This document shows, piece by piece, positions 19,333 through 27,839 of a DNA stretch of 64,000 nt. The stretch is from assembly GCF_002849855.1 (NCBI RefSeq), contig NZ_CP018616.1, positions 992,001 to 1,056,000 on the forward strand, in the 5' to 3' direction. Position numbers and translations under genes: made by a program. How positions within the stretch are numbered: the first letter of the stretch is position 1; each line of letters opens with the position of its first letter. Source of the DNA: Vibrio azureus. GTDB lineage: Bacteria > Pseudomonadota > Gammaproteobacteria > Enterobacterales > Vibrionaceae. The notes under the pieces were generated by a model. It was given only the letters and a program-made list of their open reading frames with translations. It was not told the origin of the DNA and searched no databases.

Positions 19333-19491
19333 TTTTCTTTCAGAAAGAGTTTTTAGAATATATAAAAAGTAATGATGTACGTTTAGATAAAAAATTACAA
19401 ATAAAATTGTGTTGACTTGTTCTTCTATTAAGTTAAAAGTATCTTGTTAAAATTAAATGAGTCAGTAATTTGAAGATGTTTTGGAGTAAAT

Positions 19492-20175
19492 ATGGCTTTT
19501 ACTATTAAAGATACGGAAGTTAAGGTGACTGAAAGAGAAATTTTTCATGATGAGAATGAGTATACTTCATTTCCAACCACTGCCTTAGTAAACTTTGAGC
19601 AGGATGAGCTAATCCCAATAGGGCTATTGTCATATCAGTTGTTTGATAGCAGTTCTTGTGATGCAATCCTAATTGCAGTTCCAAACCTTCAAGGTATACC
19701 GGATGGAGATTATGGGCCAATAACATATTCATTTATTGGTGAAAAAAGCAGGTGGAAGTTAGATAATGAATTTATTGAAGACCCGAAGTTGGATGAAGAA
19801 TATTTAGAAAATTATGAAAGTGCTCGTGATTTCTACCTTAAAAATAATTACATAATGGAATATCGAAGCAATAGTCCATTATTTACTCTTGGTGGTCAGC
19901 CACCATTAGGTCAGAACTGGGACTCTATTTTATACAATGAAATGGGCGATAACCCTGAACTAGATTATTATCACGATGTTACCAGTAATATCAATGATCC
20001 TAAATTTGAGTATATGAGTACTCGAGAAATTGTGTATTTAGATGAACGTGATGAAAAAGAATATGTATTCCTAGGTAGTTTTAGAGATATTCCCTATTTA
20101 GACATGGCTGGTAGTATTATGGTCTTTTATCAGCATGAGCTAAAAAAGGTAATGCTCGTTGTGGAATATGATTAA
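19492..20175 (+). CDS. YwqG-like protein, paralogue 2
   Basis: A 227-residue paralogue of the gene at 15459. Shared blocks are LIPIGLLSY, IAVPNLQGI-DGDY, WKLDNEFIE, LGGQPPLGQNWDSILYNEMG-NPELDYYHDV, MSTREI and YQHELKKVML. The identity pattern is uniform from end to end, which points to duplication of a complete gene followed by divergence. TTGGAG precedes the ATG. No toxin gene is directly adjacent, although the ADP-ribosyltransferase-like gene begins 1.7 kb downstream. The function is unknown; an immunity or cytoplasmic binding role is speculative. Confidence 0.7.
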   Translation: MAFTIKDTEVKVTEREIFHDENEYTSFPTTALVNFEQDELIPIGLLSYQLFDSSSCDAILIAVPNLQGIPDGDYGPITYSFIGEKSRWKLDNEFIEDPKLDEEYLENYESARDFYLKNNYIMEYRSNSPLFTLGGQPPLGQNWDSILYNEMGDNPELDYYHDVTSNINDPKFEYMSTREIVYLDERDEKEYVFLGSFRDIPYLDMAGSIMVFYQHELKKVMLVVEYD

Positions 20176-20252
20176 TTCCTTTTAATCACGTCCTTTAGAT
20201 TGGCGAGCGTTTCTTACGGTGCAAATTACGATATCGAGTTATCGAGCACCAT

Positions 20253-20299
20253 TTGTTGGGTATACATCAAAGCCACTGCCTTGTATCAATACCCAACAA
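20253..20299. terminator. Inverted repeat between convergent genes
   Basis: Perfect 11-bp arms (TTGTTGGGTAT and ATACCCAACAA) are separated by 25 bases. It lies between the stop of the second YwqG-like gene and the stop of the convergent metallopeptidase gene. There is no T-run, so it may be an mRNA-end hairpin or a protein-binding palindrome rather than an intrinsic terminator. Confidence 0.4.
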
Positions 20300-20345
20300 C
20301 CGTTACAAGAATCAGATCGAAAGATAAATCAGACCTTAAGCTCTA

Positions 20346-21503
20346 TTACTCAAGAAATCCAGTTTGAGTGTAAATGTCTATCATATAGGGAACTTTATCA
20401 GAATAACCTAGGCTCTCAGCTGAGCTAAGCAGGCCATGAGTAAAGTAATAGATGTCTGAATCAGTATTGGGTTTCCAGTTATGCTTTTCGGCATGAACAA
20501 ACACCTGCATCAGTTCATCAAAAGTAAATATGCCCTCATGAATAAGAGAGTAGAAGGCGTAACCAAGTATTTCCGCTGAAGTGTGTATGCTGAACTGGTC
20601 AATATCTTCTTTTCCTTCACTAGTTAATGCTTCTGCTATACTTTTGTATATTGGTTCTTTAAAGTTTCTGATGTACAAACGGCAATCAATGTCTTGCTCA
20701 GAAATGCATTTTACGCGATCCATATTGTGGATAAAGTCGACCTGACCAGACTCCTTATATTGATAGTATTCTGCAACTATATCACTAAAATGTTCTGACC
20801 ATGCATTGACGCTGTTATGTAAAAAATCCATGGTCTCGAAGGCATGACCGGGCTTTGCCGTGTAGGCATGCGTCAGTTCGTGAATGACCGTATCGCTGCT
20901 GGCTCCGTTAGAGTATATATATTCAGAATTTGTTGTAGGGCTCATGTTACCATCAGAAATTAAAATATGATTTCTAAATTTTTCATAGCCATGGTCCGCA
21001 GGTTTATCTTCTCTGACATATTGAGCATTTTCTCCAGCAAAATAATGTGAAATTACCGTGATTTTTTCCTTCATAGGCAATTCGCCTGCCATTTGCTGAT
21101 AAAAACCGATAGAGCTATTCAAAATATACCAAGTATCGTTAATGGGTGAAAAGCTTTTATTACGGAAATCAGGCTCATGAATCACCATTTCTCTATTGCC
21201 ATCTGGGCACACAAAGCTTACAGGCATACTTGGGTAATAATCTGATGTGTTTATTGAACCTCCACTTGAAGTATCTTCCCAGCCATTCCTAATCTCAAAA
21301 TATTGGTTAGATAGAAGACAGATTTTGTTATCTACATTGCTTCTAGTTGCGTACAAGACTTTGTCTGCCATTTCGGATTGGCCATAAATATACAATCCGG
21401 TTTTCATTGTTCCACCAAAGCCTAAATAACTGATTTCCTCAGCGGATAGGATGTTGCTTGATAATAAAGTGAAAATGGCGAATGTGACTTTTTTTAATTT
21501 CAT
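20346..21503 (-). CDS. Secreted M4 (thermolysin-like) metallopeptidase without a propeptide
   Basis: A 385-residue exported protein with a signal peptide of about 21 residues ending ILSA. The gluzincin zinc site is present: HELTH (His208, Glu209, His212) and the third ligand Glu237 in NAWSEHFSDI, matching the NEAxSD motif of family M4. The catalytic His of that family fits His307 in SIHTSAEILGYAFYSL. Unlike vibriolysin or thermolysin, there is no FTP/PepSY propeptide, and the region before the zinc site is only about 200 residues and Cys-bearing. It is therefore a minimal or divergent M4 enzyme. It is divergent from the ADP-ribosyltransferase toxin gene across a very AT-rich 408-bp gap. The substrate is unknown; a toxin-processing role is speculation. 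Confidence 0.7.
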   Translation of the reverse strand: MKLKKVTFAIFTLLSSNILSAEEISYLGFGGTMKTGLYIYGQSEMADKVLYATRSNVDNKICLLSNQYFEIRNGWEDTSSGGSINTSDYYPSMPVSFVCPDGNREMVIHEPDFRNKSFSPINDTWYILNSSIGFYQQMAGELPMKEKITVISHYFAGENAQYVREDKPADHGYEKFRNHILISDGNMSPTTNSEYIYSNGASSDTVIHELTHAYTAKPGHAFETMDFLHNSVNAWSEHFSDIVAEYYQYKESGQVDFIHNMDRVKCISEQDIDCRLYIRNFKEPIYKSIAEALTSEGKEDIDQFSIHTSAEILGYAFYSLIHEGIFTFDELMQVFVHAEKHNWKPNTDSDIYYFTHGLLSSAESLGYSDKVPYMIDIYTQTGFLE

Positions 21504-21911
21504 GGTTAGTTTTTCTTCATTTTGCTAATGTAAAGATAATTCCAAGTTGTCAAATTAATGGCATTAAAATGTGATTTATTGGAGGAGATAGGACCACGCC
21601 TCTTTTTTGATTATTATCTTTTATGCATGATTTATGAAGTAAATGCTTTTGAATTTTGTTTTTTTGTAATTTTTAAAATAAATTAAAATATTTTTATTTA
21701 TTCATAAGGTTGATTTTTGATCTGTTATTTTTAGAAGTGTCATTTTATTCTTTTTTAAGTACCTTTAAATAACAGAAATGTAATTTATTTTCCACTACTT
21801 TCTTGGTTAAAAACTAAAGAATATAAATTTAAATCTAATAACTTTTTTGTGATAAAGTTATTGGGTTTAATTTGTTTTTTTATTATCATGAATGAAAATT
21901 TATATAATTAG
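21504..21911. promoter_or_regulatory. AT-rich divergent intergenic region
   Basis: These 408 bases separate the starts of the metallopeptidase and toxin-like genes. They are extremely AT-rich with long T and A tracts (for example near 21655-21730 and 21860-21895). I see no gene or convincing single promoter. The composition is typical of H-NS-silenced promoters of acquired genes. Confidence 0.5.
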
Positions 21912-24500
21912 ATGCTTGTTCTTATGCGTAATTTTCTAAAATCTCTTCTTGTTGCTCTTTTCTCTATTCAACCTCTTACAAGCTCATTTGCAGAGCAGAA
22001 TTCTTCCTCTAATGATGTATTGATTGCAGGCAGCGCCCAACCTTTTGATATCTTCTGGAAACATCAGTTTGTTCGAGACTATGCAGAGCTCATGAAAGCA
22101 TTGCCCGATCCTCTAAGGATTACGACGGAGACAGTAAAAAACGTCTTAGCTTCAAATGGATACCCAGATATTGACCCTGATAACGTTTATTATCACCGTT
22201 TTGATGGAGCAGTCGGTAGCTCCAGAACGTACAATGGTTGGGCACATTATAATACACCACTTGAATCTTATACCTTGACACAAGCAATCATGCTTAACGC
22301 TTTCAATCGATTTCGTGACTATTTTCCAGGTGAAGTGGATATTTATACGGGTATTTATACTCAAGGAGCAAAAGCTAAATATTTTGATGAACGAAATGAA
22401 ACTCGTCTATTGTCATCAGATTTATGGGATATTGCTTATTATCAACTCGATATTCAGAAAACGTATACTCAAGCCTTAGAAGAGTTTTGGCTAAAGAACC
22501 AACAACGTTTTACGCTGCTGTTACGTGATGGATATGCATTATCTGCTTTTCAACAATATAAAAATGGGCTGCTTAACCGAGATCAATATCAATTGGCAAT
22601 AGAATTGCTAAAAGCAAAAAGAGAAAAAAATATTAATGTTTTTCGATTTGATATTTATGGATATGATGCTACGGATATTTTGTTGATCAGTCGAAAAAAA
22701 GAAAATGCAGGTTTGTTATATATTCCAGGTGCAAAGCAACCCTTTATTATCTTTAAAAATGAACGACAGTTAAAAAAATACCTGTTTCAAGCGCTGAGAA
22801 AATATCCAATAAACAGAAAAACACTCGCGCAACATTTTAGTTTGTATATCAGACAAGATGGTGTGAGTTACTCTGGTGTTGATAGCGCACTTAAAGGATT
22901 TGCAGAAAATAGTTGGAATGAAGATTATCTGATGATGAAGCATCGCCCTGTGTTTGGTGATGTATTTGAACGGGTCGCTGAGCAAGTCAAAATGCGCTTA
23001 ATCAGTGATGGTGATGTCAGAATTAAATCGAACTCTGAAGCACAACGAGATTATTTTATTTCGCTGTCGAGCAGTGCTTTAACATTATTTCCTGTCATTG
23101 ATTTAATTTTACCAGAGGTCGGCATTCCATTAGAAATTGGCCTTAATGTGGGACAATTCGGCATGAGTGTCGATAAAGCAATAAATGGCGACCAGATCGC
23201 CGAACGACTTGCTGGCAGCCGGATGAGTGTCTCAAATAGCGCAGTATTGGGGGCTGCAGCACTGGTTCCACTTCTTACTCAGTACGGACAAGCTTTGGCT
23301 GAGGCAACAGAGCCCAACCTAAAATTGTTAACCAATCCACTGATAAAAAACGGCGGCTACCCAAGGCATAATTTGCAACATTTTACGGTAGAGCCCAAAA
23401 CTGTTATTCATCCTCGCACGCATGAGACATTAATCGGTGTGAAGATCGCTGATGCAGGTCGAGGGGCCTTGCTAAGACCTTTGGGCTTTGGCCGATACTT
23501 GGAAATCGATGCAGACACAGGACGCGCTTTATTGGGCAAACAAGTGACGCTCAACTTGGATGAGAATACGCAGCAATTCCGTTGGAATGAGGAACAATTA
23601 AGCCCTAATAACGAAGCAGCTAATTTAAATCAGAAAGCACAAAAAATAGAAGAGAGTAACAGTGAGACGAAGACAGAAAGCTCTGGTTTTAGTGAACGTT
23701 TAGATATTATTTTGCCTGATGATCTGCCTAATGTTTCTCCACCAAAATCCAGCAGTTCAGGTTACGAAGATATGGCTGGCGGTCGAGATGCTGAAGTGCT
23801 AAGAGATTTTGCAGAGATGGAAATGCTCGTTGACCCCTATGCTTACCTTACTGACGTGAAGGCTCTGCATGAGATAAGTATTAATGCCCAAAAGGAAGTG
23901 ATGCATCATCCTTTCTTAATGGAGTTCCAACCAGAGCTAACGGGTCGTTTAGTCTATAGAGGAGATACGCGTTTACCCCATGAGCTTTTTCATACAGGAA
24001 TGAATCGTAAAATTGCTCCAGTTAAGGAATATCAGATTGATGCGAATAATCGTGGTATTAGTGGGGTAGTGTCGACCAGTACCGAGCAGTCCATTGCAGT
24101 GGATTATGCGCTGGGTAATCGGATGGGTTACGTATATGCTATTGAGTTAAATCACGGCGGTAAATCTGTCAACACTATGCTGAGGGGGGCTGACCTTCAT
24201 GAAGTGGCAACACTCAATATTCCACCAGAAGACATTATGTTTGCTGTTGGGCCTTTTAACCCGAATGCTTACTATTCTTATCAGGTTGAAGACTCAGCAA
24301 AACGGTCTGCGGAGTTAATCATCAATCCGCATGCCGTCGCTGATTCTGAGGTTGCTGAAAAGGCATTTAATCAAATTAAAGCAACGCTTAAATATCAGCT
24401 CGATCCAAGAATGACATTTGCTGAACGCTATCAGAACCGGGCGGATTTATTTTGGCATGAAGATGAAACGACGATGCCTGATGGAACGCCACTTGATTAA
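21912..24500 (+). CDS. Large secreted toxin-like protein with a C-terminal cholera-toxin-A-type ADP-ribosyltransferase domain
   Basis: An 862-residue protein. Residues 1-27 are a signal peptide (RNFLKSLLVALFSIQPLTSSFA). Residues ~45-380 are alpha-helical with a short strand module (LLYIPGAKQPFIIF near 268-281) and resemble the N-terminal part of DUF6543 'dermonecrotic toxin' proteins. Residues ~385-456 are a hydrophobic stretch that could insert in membranes. Residues ~570-620 are a Ser/Glu-rich linker. Residues ~675-785 are the ADP-ribosyltransferase: VYRGDTR (Arg683), STST (721-724) and DLHEVATLNIP (Glu764), lining up with RADSR, STS and DEQEVSALGGIP of cholera toxin A. The first Glu of the E-x-E motif is Leu762 here. 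No B subunit gene is adjacent. The start has no clear ribosome site; an ATG at 21924 is an alternative. Confidence 0.75.
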   Translation: MLVLMRNFLKSLLVALFSIQPLTSSFAEQNSSSNDVLIAGSAQPFDIFWKHQFVRDYAELMKALPDPLRITTETVKNVLASNGYPDIDPDNVYYHRFDGAVGSSRTYNGWAHYNTPLESYTLTQAIMLNAFNRFRDYFPGEVDIYTGIYTQGAKAKYFDERNETRLLSSDLWDIAYYQLDIQKTYTQALEEFWLKNQQRFTLLLRDGYALSAFQQYKNGLLNRDQYQLAIELLKAKREKNINVFRFDIYGYDATDILLISRKKENAGLLYIPGAKQPFIIFKNERQLKKYLFQALRKYPINRKTLAQHFSLYIRQDGVSYSGVDSALKGFAENSWNEDYLMMKHRPVFGDVFERVAEQVKMRLISDGDVRIKSNSEAQRDYFISLSSSALTLFPVIDLILPEVGIPLEIGLNVGQFGMSVDKAINGDQIAERLAGSRMSVSNSAVLGAAALVPLLTQYGQALAEATEPNLKLLTNPLIKNGGYPRHNLQHFTVEPKTVIHPRTHETLIGVKIADAGRGALLRPLGFGRYLEIDADTGRALLGKQVTLNLDENTQQFRWNEEQLSPNNEAANLNQKAQKIEESNSETKTESSGFSERLDIILPDDLPNVSPPKSSSSGYEDMAGGRDAEVLRDFAEMEMLVDPYAYLTDVKALHEISINAQKEVMHHPFLMEFQPELTGRLVYRGDTRLPHELFHTGMNRKIAPVKEYQIDANNRGISGVVSTSTEQSIAVDYALGNRMGYVYAIELNHGGKSVNTMLRGADLHEVATLNIPPEDIMFAVGPFNPNAYYSYQVEDSAKRSAELIINPHAVADSEVAEKAFNQIKATLKYQLDPRMTFAERYQNRADLFWHEDETTMPDGTPLD

Positions 24501-24515
24501 GGTCACTTGGGTATA
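24499..24515 (+). repeat. Dispersed repeat core
   Basis: AAGGTCACTTGGGTATA lies directly after the toxin-like gene stop, with a second partial copy (CTTTGGGTATATAATG) at about 24532-24547 that also looks like a -10 region for the following methyltransferase gene. Confidence 0.5.
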
Positions 24516-24592
24516 CCTCGCATCTTAGTCTACTTTGGGTATATAATGCGTCGGCTTTCAATTGTGCCGACCATTTATACCTTGGATACTTT

Positions 24593-25327
24593 ATGATTTC
24601 GAAAAACCAACTCAAACTTCTTCGCGCTTTAGGCCAAAAAAAACAACGTAAGGCGCATGGGCTGTTTTTAGTTCAAGGTGAAAAGAATGTTCTTGAGCTC
24701 GTCCAAAGTGACTTATCGGTTCAGAATGTTTTCGCTACTGCTCAATTCCTAGTCGAACATCAGCATGAATTGGACGGTGTGAATTGTATTGAAGCATCAC
24801 TAGATGATTTGACTAAAGCGAGCACTTTAGTGAGCAACAATAGTGCTATTGCCGTCGTTGAAATTCCAGCCCTTTCGGCTCCACCCGCTTCAGGACTTAT
24901 GATTGCCTTAGATGGTGTTTCTGATCCCGGTAATATGGGTACTATTATCCGTGTTGCTGATTGGTACGGCATCAAACATATCGTGGCCAGTGTGGATTGT
25001 GCCGATCCTTATAATCCTAAAACGATCAGTGCAACGATGGGGAGCTTTGCAAGAGTACAAGTGACGTTAGTGGATCTTCCGAGTTACTTAGAGCAAGCAA
25101 AAGTGCCGGTCTATGGTGCTTTTTTAGAAGGGCAAAATGTCCATAAAACGGCGTTTTCTGCTGAAGGGATTTTACTGATGGGCAGTGAATCTCATGGTAT
25201 TCGTGAAGTGGCTTCAACATATGTGACTGACAAGATCACGATCCCAGCGTTTGGTGGTGCTGAATCTCTCAATGTTGCGATGGCCACAGGCATTATTTTG
25301 GATAATATGCTTCGACACAAGGGCTAA
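24593..25327 (+). CDS. TrmH/SpoU-type RNA 2'-O-methyltransferase
   Basis: A 244-residue SPOUT-class methyltransferase that transfers a methyl group from SAM to a ribose 2'-OH of tRNA or rRNA. An N-terminal substrate-binding domain (about 1-85) precedes the trefoil-knot domain. Motif 1 is LDGVSDPGNMGTIIRVADW (about 104-122, with the Asn-x-Gly-x-Ile-x-Arg element), motif 2 is LLMGSESHGI (about 188-197), and motif 3 is IPAFGGAESLNVAMATGIIL (about 215-235). All three are intact. The exact RNA target cannot be told; it is closer to the unnamed TrmH-family proteins than to RlmB. It marks the return to core genes after the accessory block. Confidence 0.9.
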   Translation: MISKNQLKLLRALGQKKQRKAHGLFLVQGEKNVLELVQSDLSVQNVFATAQFLVEHQHELDGVNCIEASLDDLTKASTLVSNNSAIAVVEIPALSAPPASGLMIALDGVSDPGNMGTIIRVADWYGIKHIVASVDCADPYNPKTISATMGSFARVQVTLVDLPSYLEQAKVPVYGAFLEGQNVHKTAFSAEGILLMGSESHGIREVASTYVTDKITIPAFGGAESLNVAMATGIILDNMLRHKG

Positions 25328-25380
25328 GTAGAGAAGATCCAGAAGTGAAATGGCATTACAGACGCTGACTCTGGTATAAC

Positions 25381-25410
25381 AACCAAGACTTGCTAATAAG
25401 TCTTGGTTAT
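25381..25410. terminator. Terminator-like hairpin between convergent genes
   Basis: An 11-bp stem, AACCAAGACTT with AAGTCTTGGTT around GCTAAT, is followed by ATGTTTCTTT. It serves the methyltransferase gene and perhaps the convergent fdxA gene. Confidence 0.6.
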
Positions 25411-25480
25411 GTTTCTTTGCTATGTCTTTTAATGAGGCTATAACTTTTAATTACGGCTACTGATGAGCCGGTTTACTGGT

Positions 25481-25804
25481 TTATTTTTCTAACATATCTA
25501 GCTTGTTCGCTACGCCATTCCATTTTTCCGCCTCATCCATCGCTGGCTTGACTTCTGTTTGAACAGGCCACAAGGTTGCTAACTCAGCATTAAGCTCGAT
25601 ATAGAGACTCTGAGCTTCCGGTACTTCGTTTTCTTGGAAGATAGCATTTGCATCACATTCATCGACACACAAACCACAGTCAATACACTCAATCGGATTG
25701 ATGACCATAAAGTTTGGCCCTTCATGAAAGGCATCCGCCGGGCATACTGCTACGCAGTCAGTGTATTTACATTGAATACAGTTATCGGTTACGACAAACG
25801 CCAT
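25481..25804 (-). CDS. fdxA: Ferredoxin FdxA (7Fe-8S, Azotobacter type)
   Basis: A 107-residue ferredoxin with a [3Fe-4S] and a [4Fe-4S] cluster site. The ligands are in [14 protein letters not shown] (residues 9-22) and [12 protein letters not shown] (residues 40-51). A C-terminal extension of about 55 residues without Cys ([23 protein letters not shown] region) is typical of FdxA. It is a cytoplasmic electron carrier; its partner is unknown. It stands alone and is divergent from the FAD oxidoreductase gene with a 215-bp gap, a possible redox-linked pair. Confidence 0.95.
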   Translation of the reverse strand: MAFVVTDNCIQCKYTDCVAVCPADAFHEGPNFMVINPIECIDCGLCVDECDANAIFQENEVPEAQSLYIELNAELATLWPVQTEVKPAMDEAEKWNGVANKLDMLEK

Positions 25805-26019
25805 GATAATCCGCTCTTAAGTTAGTCAAAAATAAGGAAGGGCGATAATACTCATCCCAAAACAAAATTCAACTTTCACAAGATGAAAAACGACAAGTGC
25901 TTTGTATTTAGTATGACAGATAATGGAAATTCTCGTAGAATGCGCGCCATTGTGAGCTGACAAGCACGCGTTACACAGCGATGCTGTTGGCTAAGACACC
26001 TAAAGTAACGAGACATCAT

Positions 26020-27636
26020 ATGATACGTATTAATGAAATTAAATTGCCTCTTGATCATGAAGAAGGCGCGTTATTGGCCGCGATCACCAAAAAACTTGGC
26101 ATTACCGCTGAGGAAGTCATCTCTTTTAATGTCTTTAGACGTGGTTATGATGCTCGTAAGAAAACCCAAATACATTTGATTTATACCCTTGATGTCATTG
26201 TCGAAGGGGATATGCAAGCACTGCTAGAGCGATTTGCCAAAGATCCGCATGTCCGTCAAACGCCAGACATGGATTACAAGTTCGTTGCTAAAGCGCCAGA
26301 TAATCTAACAGAACGTCCTGTCGTAATTGGCTTTGGTCCTTGTGGTCTTTTCGCCGGATTAGTTTTAGCTCAAATGGGCTTTAATCCAATCATTGTTGAG
26401 CGTGGTAAAGAAGTTCGTGAGAGAACGAAAGATACTTTTGGCTTTTGGCGTAAACGCACACTGAATACGGAATCGAACGTTCAATTTGGCGAGGGTGGTG
26501 CCGGAACTTTCTCTGACGGCAAACTCTACAGCCAAGTCAAAGATCCTAATTTCTATGGCCGTAAAGTTATCACAGAGTTTATTGCGGCAGGCGCTCCAGA
26601 AGAAATCCTCTATGTGAGCAAGCCACACATAGGTACCTTCAAGCTGGTTACTATGATTGAGAAAATGCGCGCCAAAATTATCGAACTGGGCGGCGAAATT
26701 CGCTTTAGCACTCGTGTTGATGATTTGCATATGGAAGACGGACAAGTTACTGGAGTGACCTTGTCAAACGGCGAGATGATTAAGTCGCGTCATGTCGTGT
26801 TGGCAGTCGGTCACAGTGCTCGTGATACTTTTGAGATGTTGCATGAACGTGGTGTCTATATGGAAGCGAAACCTTTCTCTGTTGGTTTCCGTATTGAACA
26901 CAAACAATCAATGATTGATGAAGCCCGTTTTGGTCCTAATGCAGGCAACCCAATCCTTGGGGCAGCAGATTATAAATTGGTTCATCACTGTAAAAATGGA
27001 CGCACGGTGTACAGTTTCTGTATGTGTCCTGGTGGTACTGTTGTTGCGGCGACCTCTGAAGAAGGGCGTGTTGTGACCAACGGAATGAGTCAATATTCAC
27101 GAGCAGAGCGTAATGCTAATAGTGCTATCGTAGTCGGTATCTCTCCAGAAGTTGACTACCCGGGTGACCCGTTGGCAGGTATTCGTTTTCAACGCGAACT
27201 TGAGTCCAATGCTTATGTATTAGGCGGCGAAAACTATGATGCACCAGCGCAAAAAATCGGAGATTTCCTAAAAGGCCGAGATCCAAGTCAGTTGGGAGAG
27301 GTTGAGCCTTCTTTCACCCCAGGGATTAAGTTGACGGATCTTTCTAAGGCTTTGCCTGCTTTTGCAGTCGAAGCGATCCGAGAAGCGATTCCCGCATTTG
27401 ATAAAAAAATCAAAGGGTTTTCTGTGGAAGATGGCTTGCTGACTGGAGTAGAAACTCGTACTTCTTCTCCGGTTTGTATTAAGCGAGGAAAAGATTATCA
27501 GAGCCTCAACCTGAAAGGTTTTTACCCAGCAGGTGAGGGGGCAGGTTATGCGGGCGGCATCTTATCTGCAGGTATTGACGGCATTAAAGTCGCAGAGGCT
27601 GTTGCTCGTGATATGGTCGCATCGCTAGCACAATAA
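26020..27636 (+). CDS. FAD-dependent oxidoreductase (COG2509 type)
   Basis: A 538-residue cytoplasmic flavoprotein. An N-terminal ~75-residue RNA-binding-like or ferredoxin-like domain precedes the dinucleotide-binding site PVVIGFGPCGLFAGLVLAQM (about 90-110). A GEGGAGTFSDGKL loop (about 162-174) is characteristic of this family. The C-terminal FAD contact is FYPAGEGAGYAGGILSAGIDG (about 505-525). Substrate and physiological role are unknown for the family. The frame opens at 25981, but the ATG at 26020 begins with the first conserved strand (MIRINEIKLPL) and was chosen. A terminator follows. Confidence 0.9.
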   Translation: MIRINEIKLPLDHEEGALLAAITKKLGITAEEVISFNVFRRGYDARKKTQIHLIYTLDVIVEGDMQALLERFAKDPHVRQTPDMDYKFVAKAPDNLTERPVVIGFGPCGLFAGLVLAQMGFNPIIVERGKEVRERTKDTFGFWRKRTLNTESNVQFGEGGAGTFSDGKLYSQVKDPNFYGRKVITEFIAAGAPEEILYVSKPHIGTFKLVTMIEKMRAKIIELGGEIRFSTRVDDLHMEDGQVTGVTLSNGEMIKSRHVVLAVGHSARDTFEMLHERGVYMEAKPFSVGFRIEHKQSMIDEARFGPNAGNPILGAADYKLVHHCKNGRTVYSFCMCPGGTVVAATSEEGRVVTNGMSQYSRAERNANSAIVVGISPEVDYPGDPLAGIRFQRELESNAYVLGGENYDAPAQKIGDFLKGRDPSQLGEVEPSFTPGIKLTDLSKALPAFAVEAIREAIPAFDKKIKGFSVEDGLLTGVETRTSSPVCIKRGKDYQSLNLKGFYPAGEGAGYAGGILSAGIDGIKVAEAVARDMVASLAQ

Positions 27637-27651
27637 GATTCATCAATTCTC

Positions 27652-27693
27652 AGCCAGCCTCATTTCTACTCTAAGAATGAGGCTGGCTTTTTT
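27652..27693 (+). terminator. Intrinsic terminator
   Basis: The stem AGCCAGCCTCATT pairs with AATGAGGCTGGCT, followed by a TTTTTT run, directly after the FAD oxidoreductase gene. Confidence 0.9.
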
Positions 27694-27839
27694 GATCTTT
27701 ATAGCGTGAGTGTTTGAATCAAAACAAAGTTCAATAGAGACAGTCTATGAATAAAATTGCCAATTTCAATTTAGTAAAATTAAGAATTTAGGCGACACTT
27801 AACTTAAGAGCAGAAAAGTTGGCTGTTAAGGAGATAAGA

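Noticed and set aside
15459..20175. Integron cassette array around the YwqG-like paralogues
   Set aside because: No attC-like cores (GTTRRRY with matching partner) bound the genes, and strands are mixed.
14800..24530. Prophage or integrative element at ffs
   Set aside because: No integrase, no phage structural genes, and no direct repeat of the ffs 3' end at the far side.
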